A DNA stretch of 32,678 nt from Candidatus Staskawiczbacteria bacterium RIFOXYD1_FULL_32_13 (GTDB lineage Bacteria; Patescibacteriota; Minisyncoccia; Minisyncoccales; Staskawiczbacteraceae): assembly GCA_001820485.1 (NCBI GenBank), contig MHPU01000029.1, positions 1 to 32,678 of the forward strand, written 5' to 3'. Shown piece by piece: positions 29,228-32,678 of the stretch (position 1 is the stretch's first letter; the number at the start of each line of letters is the position of its first letter). The position numbers were made by a program, and so were the translations under genes. The notes beneath the pieces are model-generated. The model was not told where the DNA came from and made no database searches. It was given only the letters and a program-made list of their open reading frames with translations.

Positions 29228-29878
29228 ATGAAAAATATGATAACGCAAAGGCAAAAACAATTATTACAGATTATTTATGATTATATTAAGGACACTGGTT
29301 ACCCTCCTACTTTTGAAGAAATGCGAGAAAGTTTAGGCGTGGTTTCAAATCAATCTATAATTGATCTTTTGGCAAAATTAGAAAAACAGAAATTTATTAA
29401 GAAAAGTGAGGCATCTGCCAGGGGCCTTGCAATTTTGCCATTGGGTAACAAAATTTTAGGTCAAATGCCCTTAATTCCATTTTTGGGTAACACTACAGCA
29501 GGTTTACCAATGGAAGCGATGGAAATAACTGGCGAGTGGAAACAAATTTCATCGGAAATTAAAGAATTTAAAAATAATGTTTTCATTTTAAAAGTTTTTG
29601 GTGATTCAATGATAAATGCTGGCATAGAAAATGAAGATATGGTTTTAGTTCAAGAACAAAAAGAATTTATTTCAGGGGATATAGTTTTTGCAAAAATAGA
29701 AGATGGCTCAACAATAAAAAGATTTGTTAAAACATCTGCCTCAAAAAGCAAATTTCCTTGTGTTTACTTAAAACCTGAAAATCCAAAATATAAAAATATA
29801 ATATTCACAGAAAATATGGAGCTTAAAGGAAAAGTAATTTCAATATTAAAAAATGGCTATTGGATGCCAATAAAATAA
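29228..29878 (+). CDS. lexA: LexA repressor
   Basis: A 216-aa SOS repressor with self-cleavage stimulated by RecA filaments. The N-terminal winged helix is ITQRQKQLLQIIYDYIKDTGYPPTFEEMRESLG, then a QSIIDLLAKLEKQKFIKK recognition region. The S24-type protease domain has the A91-G92 cleavage site (TTAGLP), the nucleophile S127 in GDSM and the general base K164 in STIKRF, all at spacings typical of LexA. An inner Met (residue 4) could be the start, but the -10 spacing supports 29228. Targets are not visible here. Confidence 0.95.
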   Translation: MKNMITQRQKQLLQIIYDYIKDTGYPPTFEEMRESLGVVSNQSIIDLLAKLEKQKFIKKSEASARGLAILPLGNKILGQMPLIPFLGNTTAGLPMEAMEITGEWKQISSEIKEFKNNVFILKVFGDSMINAGIENEDMVLVQEQKEFISGDIVFAKIEDGSTIKRFVKTSASKSKFPCVYLKPENPKYKNIIFTENMELKGKVISILKNGYWMPIK

Positions 29879-29882
29879 TTAG

Positions 29883-29888
29883 TATAAT
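29883..29888 (+). promoter_or_regulatory. -10 box of the first DNA methyltransferase gene
   Basis: TATAAT ends 6 nt before the ATG at 29895, the same spacing as tatD, lexA and others, predicting a leaderless transcript for the restriction-modification cluster. Confidence 0.55.
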
Positions 29889-29894
29889 AAGATT

Positions 29895-31166
29895 ATGGAA
29901 ACAGAAATTATAAATTTATTTAAAAATTGTAAAATTGATTATTCTTGGTCCTTTTCTGATAAAACCAGAAAGGATACTGCTTATATTACACATGGTTTTC
30001 ATCGTTATCCTGCAAAGTTTATCCCTCAAATAGTTTCTCGTCTCACAGAAAAATATACGAAAGTAGGTGATTTTATCGTAGATCCATTTGGGGGTTGTGG
30101 TACGACAATTGTTGAGTCAAAAGTTATGGGCAGACCATCAATTGCAGTTGATATCAATCCCGTTGCTACCTTAATAACAAAAGCAAAAGCTACTCCAATA
30201 AATCCTATAAAAATTGAAAAAGAATTTATAAATCTAAAATATAAATTAGATAATTATAGTGATAATACAAAAGTAATTGTTCCAACTCACGAGAGAATTG
30301 ATTATTGGTTTAAAACAGAAGAAAAAAGAAAATTAGCCTTTATTCTTTTTGAAATAATAAAAATTAAGGATCAAGACATTCAAGATTTTTTCTTTTGTGG
30401 ATTTTCAAATATTTTGAAAAATTGCTCAATATGGTTACAAAAAAGCAATAAGCCAACTAGAGATTTTGAGAAAAAATCAGCAGATCCAATTAAATTATTT
30501 TATAGACAAATAAAGATGATGTTAAGAGGCAATGAACAAATTTTTAATTTATTATCAGAAAAAGGTTATTTAAAAACTCCAAGTAAGGTTGTCTGTACTG
30601 ATGCTAGAAAAATTCCAACAAAAGATAATAGTGTCAATTTGATTGTTACTTCTCCGCCATACGTGACTTCTTATGAATATGCTGATTTACATCAGCTTAC
30701 TGCTTTGTGGCTTGAATATACAAAAGACTTAAGTGATTTTAGAAAAAGATTTATTGGGACTTCTTATAATAATAAAAAGAATTTAGTTTTAAACAGTATT
30801 CTTGCAGAAAAAATAAGGAGTGATTTGTTAGATATTGATAAAAAAACTGCTGAAGAAGTCTCAACATATTTTAGTGAAATGAATCAGGTTTTTGTTGAAA
30901 TGAAAAGAATACTAAAAAAAGGAGGGAAAACTTGTATCGTTGTTGGCAATACAAGTTTAAAAGGAGTAAAAATTTTAAATGCAGAAGTTTTTGCAGAACA
31001 ATTAAAAAATTTGGGTTTAAAAATTGTTGATATTATTAAAAGAGAAATTCCATCAAAAAATTTGCCATCTGTTAGAGATAAAGAAACTGGAAAATTCGCT
31101 AAAATAAGCGATAAAAATAAAGTTTCAGCTTATCCAACAGAGTATATTCTAATAATGGAAAAATAA
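29895..31166 (+). CDS. DNA methyltransferase (N4-cytosine/N6-adenine type)
   Basis: 423 aa. HRYPAKFIPQIV and DPFGGCGTT (63-71) form the SAM-binding region; TSPPYVTSYEYADL (from 252) is the catalytic SPPY motif of amino-methyltransferases. Motif I precedes motif IV with about 180 residues between, which likely hold the target-recognition region; this is an alpha-like order. It stands first in an M-R-M cluster with the endonuclease 4 nt downstream, so it probably protects host sites. Confidence 0.87.
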   Translation: METEIINLFKNCKIDYSWSFSDKTRKDTAYITHGFHRYPAKFIPQIVSRLTEKYTKVGDFIVDPFGGCGTTIVESKVMGRPSIAVDINPVATLITKAKATPINPIKIEKEFINLKYKLDNYSDNTKVIVPTHERIDYWFKTEEKRKLAFILFEIIKIKDQDIQDFFFCGFSNILKNCSIWLQKSNKPTRDFEKKSADPIKLFYRQIKMMLRGNEQIFNLLSEKGYLKTPSKVVCTDARKIPTKDNSVNLIVTSPPYVTSYEYADLHQLTALWLEYTKDLSDFRKRFIGTSYNNKKNLVLNSILAEKIRSDLLDIDKKTAEEVSTYFSEMNQVFVEMKRILKKGGKTCIVVGNTSLKGVKILNAEVFAEQLKNLGLKIVDIIKREIPSKNLPSVRDKETGKFAKISDKNKVSAYPTEYILIMEK

Positions 31167-31170
31167 AAAT

Positions 31171-31845
31171 ATGAATTTAGATAAAATTAAAAAAATTTAT
31201 TTAGCGAAAAAAGATAAAGAATTAGATCATAATTTTATCAAAAGTATTTTTGATGAAATTAAAAAGGAGTATAAAGAAGAGAAAATTATTGAGGGCAAAG
31301 ATGCAAATCAATCATGGAATTCTTGGAGTGGGAAGGCATTACAAGAATTGATTAAATTTATCGTCGAGGATTATGTTTCGACCTTAAATTACCCAATTGG
31401 AATAACTGATGATACAAAATTAAGAAATAAAAAATTATCGCCAGAATTAGATAAAGTCAGAAGGAATATAGAAATATTTTATGATTCGTACTCAATTATA
31501 CCAGATGCGGATATAGTAATTTATGATAAGTCTAATTATAAAATTATTGCAGTATTATCTTGTAAGGCAAGTTTGAGGGAAAGGGTTGCACAGGCAGCAT
31601 ATTGGAAATTAAAATTTCAATACAACGATACAACAAAAGATATTTTGTATTATCTTTTGTCTACAGATAATGATGGAGATTTTTTAGAGATTGGGGAAAA
31701 CATAAGTAGAGATAGGGTTATTGTAGAATATGGAGAAATTGATAGAGCGTACATTTTTCGTGATATTCCAGAAAGCGATAAAGTTAAAAATTTTTCAAAG
31801 ATTTTTGATGACCTTAAAGTTTTATTTGGAAAATGGTTTAAATAA
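31171..31845 (+). CDS. type II restriction endonuclease, PD-(D/E)xK, possibly BsaWI/CCGG group
   Basis: 224 aa. The catalytic core is PDADIVIYD (111-119) followed by AVLSCKASLRERVAQAAYWKLK: P111-D112, then S130-x-K132 fits the PD...SxK variant of the CCGG-cutting family, and the SLRER motif resembles the BsaWI-type recognition segment. SWNSWSGKALQELIKF provides an upstream helix with Glu. The site is therefore inferred to contain CCGG. It lies 4 nt after the first methyltransferase and 6 nt before the second. Confidence 0.8.
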   Translation: MNLDKIKKIYLAKKDKELDHNFIKSIFDEIKKEYKEEKIIEGKDANQSWNSWSGKALQELIKFIVEDYVSTLNYPIGITDDTKLRNKKLSPELDKVRRNIEIFYDSYSIIPDADIVIYDKSNYKIIAVLSCKASLRERVAQAAYWKLKFQYNDTTKDILYYLLSTDNDGDFLEIGENISRDRVIVEYGEIDRAYIFRDIPESDKVKNFSKIFDDLKVLFGKWFK

Positions 31846-31851
31846 AAATCT

Positions 31852-32541
31852 ATGGCTAAGGATTTAATAATTGAATCAACAACACTTTGGGATTTTCCGA
31901 CACAAAACTATAGTGACAAGCCACACGGAAGCAATAAATATAATGGAGTTACGCCAGCTTCTGTGATTTGGAATTTATTGCAGAGATATACGAGAGAGGG
32001 CGATTTAGTCGTTGATCCAATGTGTGGAAGTGGAACAACTATTGATGTAGCAAAAGAGTTAAACAGAAAAGTAATTGGCTATGATTTGAACATTATTCGC
32101 CCAGATATTATAAAAAATGATTCTCGAAAAATTCCACTTGATAATAATTTAGTGGATTTTGTTTTTATTGATTCGCCATATTCTGATAATATAAATTATT
32201 CTGAAAATAAGGAATGTATTGGAAAAATTTCTTGCGAGAAAAAGGATTTTTACGATGAATTAGAAAAAACCGCTAGCGAAATTCACAGAATTTTAAAACC
32301 CGGAAAAGTAATGGGTTGGGTTATTGCTGATCAATGGATTAAACGAAAATTTACGCCAACTGGATTTATGATGTGGCAAAGATTAGAAAAATATTTTGAA
32401 CCAATTGATATTATTTGCTTAACTAGACATAATCAAACATCAAACACTGGGATTTGGCATAGTAGAGCAAGACAATATAATTTTTATTTGAGGGGCTTTA
32501 AATATCTCTTTATAATGAAAAAACCAAATTTAATAAAATAG
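31852..32541 (+). CDS. second DNA methyltransferase of the R-M cluster
   Basis: 229 aa. VVDPMCGSGTT (53-63) is motif I; VIGYDLN is motif II; FVFIDSPYSDNINYS (from 104) is motif IV with DSPY instead of the first enzyme's SPPY; EIHRILKPGKVMGWVI is the following strand. It is short and has little room for a separate target-recognition domain. It may modify the second strand of an asymmetric or degenerate site, or a different base from the first methyltransferase. Confidence 0.83.
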   Translation: MAKDLIIESTTLWDFPTQNYSDKPHGSNKYNGVTPASVIWNLLQRYTREGDLVVDPMCGSGTTIDVAKELNRKVIGYDLNIIRPDIIKNDSRKIPLDNNLVDFVFIDSPYSDNINYSENKECIGKISCEKKDFYDELEKTASEIHRILKPGKVMGWVIADQWIKRKFTPTGFMMWQRLEKYFEPIDIICLTRHNQTSNTGIWHSRARQYNFYLRGFKYLFIMKKPNLIK

Positions 32542-32546
32542 TTAAT

Positions 32547-32678
32547 ATGGGAATTTTTGTAAAAAATAAAAAATATTCTTTTGATGATATAGTAGAGATT
32601 TGTGATAAAAATGGTTTGACAACTGTTGATTGTTTGAAAGATGAAAATATGGTTAGTGTTGAAGAATATGAGGATGGA
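32547..32678 (+). CDS. start of an unknown gene, cut by the window end
   Basis: An open frame from the ATG at 32547, MGIFVKNKKYSFDDIVEICD and onward, continues past the last base (44 codons visible). It begins 5 nt after the second methyltransferase stop, so it may belong to the same operon. Not recognised. Confidence 0.6.
   Translation, partial: MGIFVKNKKYSFDDIVEICDKNGLTTVDCLKDENMVSVEEYEDG

Overview
The window looks like a piece of a Candidate Phyla Radiation (Patescibacteria, probably Parcubacteria-type) chromosome. This rests on very AT-rich coding sequence, almost all genes on the + strand, many leaderless or SD-poor starts, several protein families typical of that group, and TGA used as a true stop (csrA, tsaC, the Cys-rich gene), which excludes the code-25 lineages. 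The exact lineage is inference.

Layout. 1-1.7 kb: end of a tRNA-Arg(CCU), a GC-rich csrA, tatD and a small membrane protein. 1.7-2.4 kb: a Cas2-like/PaaX-like gene bracketed by two copies of a 38-bp palindrome (repeat A). 2.5-5.6 kb: a minus-strand membrane protein and leuS. 5.6-8 kb: a 72-bp inverted-repeat element, two AT-rich genes of uncertain role (one a SAM methyltransferase fold), and two small genes. 8-10.5 kb: iorA, an unlisted 38-aa membrane peptide and iorB, then a second 72-bp element. 10.5-13.6 kb: a nucleotidyltransferase-tsaC-ybeY-ftsA operon. 13.6-14.4 kb: a second Cas2-like paralogue bracketed by a different 38-bp palindrome (repeat B). Together with a minus-strand zinc-ribbon gene it separates ftsA from ftsZ. 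14.9-22.8 kb: ftsZ, small unknown genes, and pilB and pilC split by a Cys-rich protein and a Bro-N protein; then an orphan MazF/PemK-like toxin. 23-28.7 kb: unknown genes, a giant 1069-aa pseudopilin with adhesion modules, and a second pseudopilin. 28.7-29.2 kb: a 540-bp gene-free region with promoters, hairpins, two perfect DnaA-box sequences and a solo copy of repeat A. 29.2-32.5 kb: lexA and a methyltransferase-endonuclease-methyltransferase restriction-modification cluster; a last gene runs off the window.

The most unusual signal is the pair of about 0.72-kb units. Each has a gene for a 192-aa protein with a predicted N-terminal membrane segment, a winged-helix-like region and a Cas2/PaaX-like C-terminus. 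Each gene lies between two direct copies of its own 38-bp palindrome, which has outer arms, an inner palindrome and identical total length in both families. Family A also has a solo copy 27 kb away. This is what a REP/RAYT-like or small mobile system built on a Cas2-like protein would look like, although autoregulatory operators are a simpler alternative. A second theme is short palindromic and heptamer repeats translated in frame inside conserved enzymes (leuS, tatD, tsaC, iorB, iorA), similar in kind to Rickettsia palindromic elements. A third is a set of small, GC-richer, single-gene units with their own strong promoter, Shine-Dalgarno sequence and terminator, set among AT-rich genes that are often preceded by a -10 box exactly 6 nt before the ATG.
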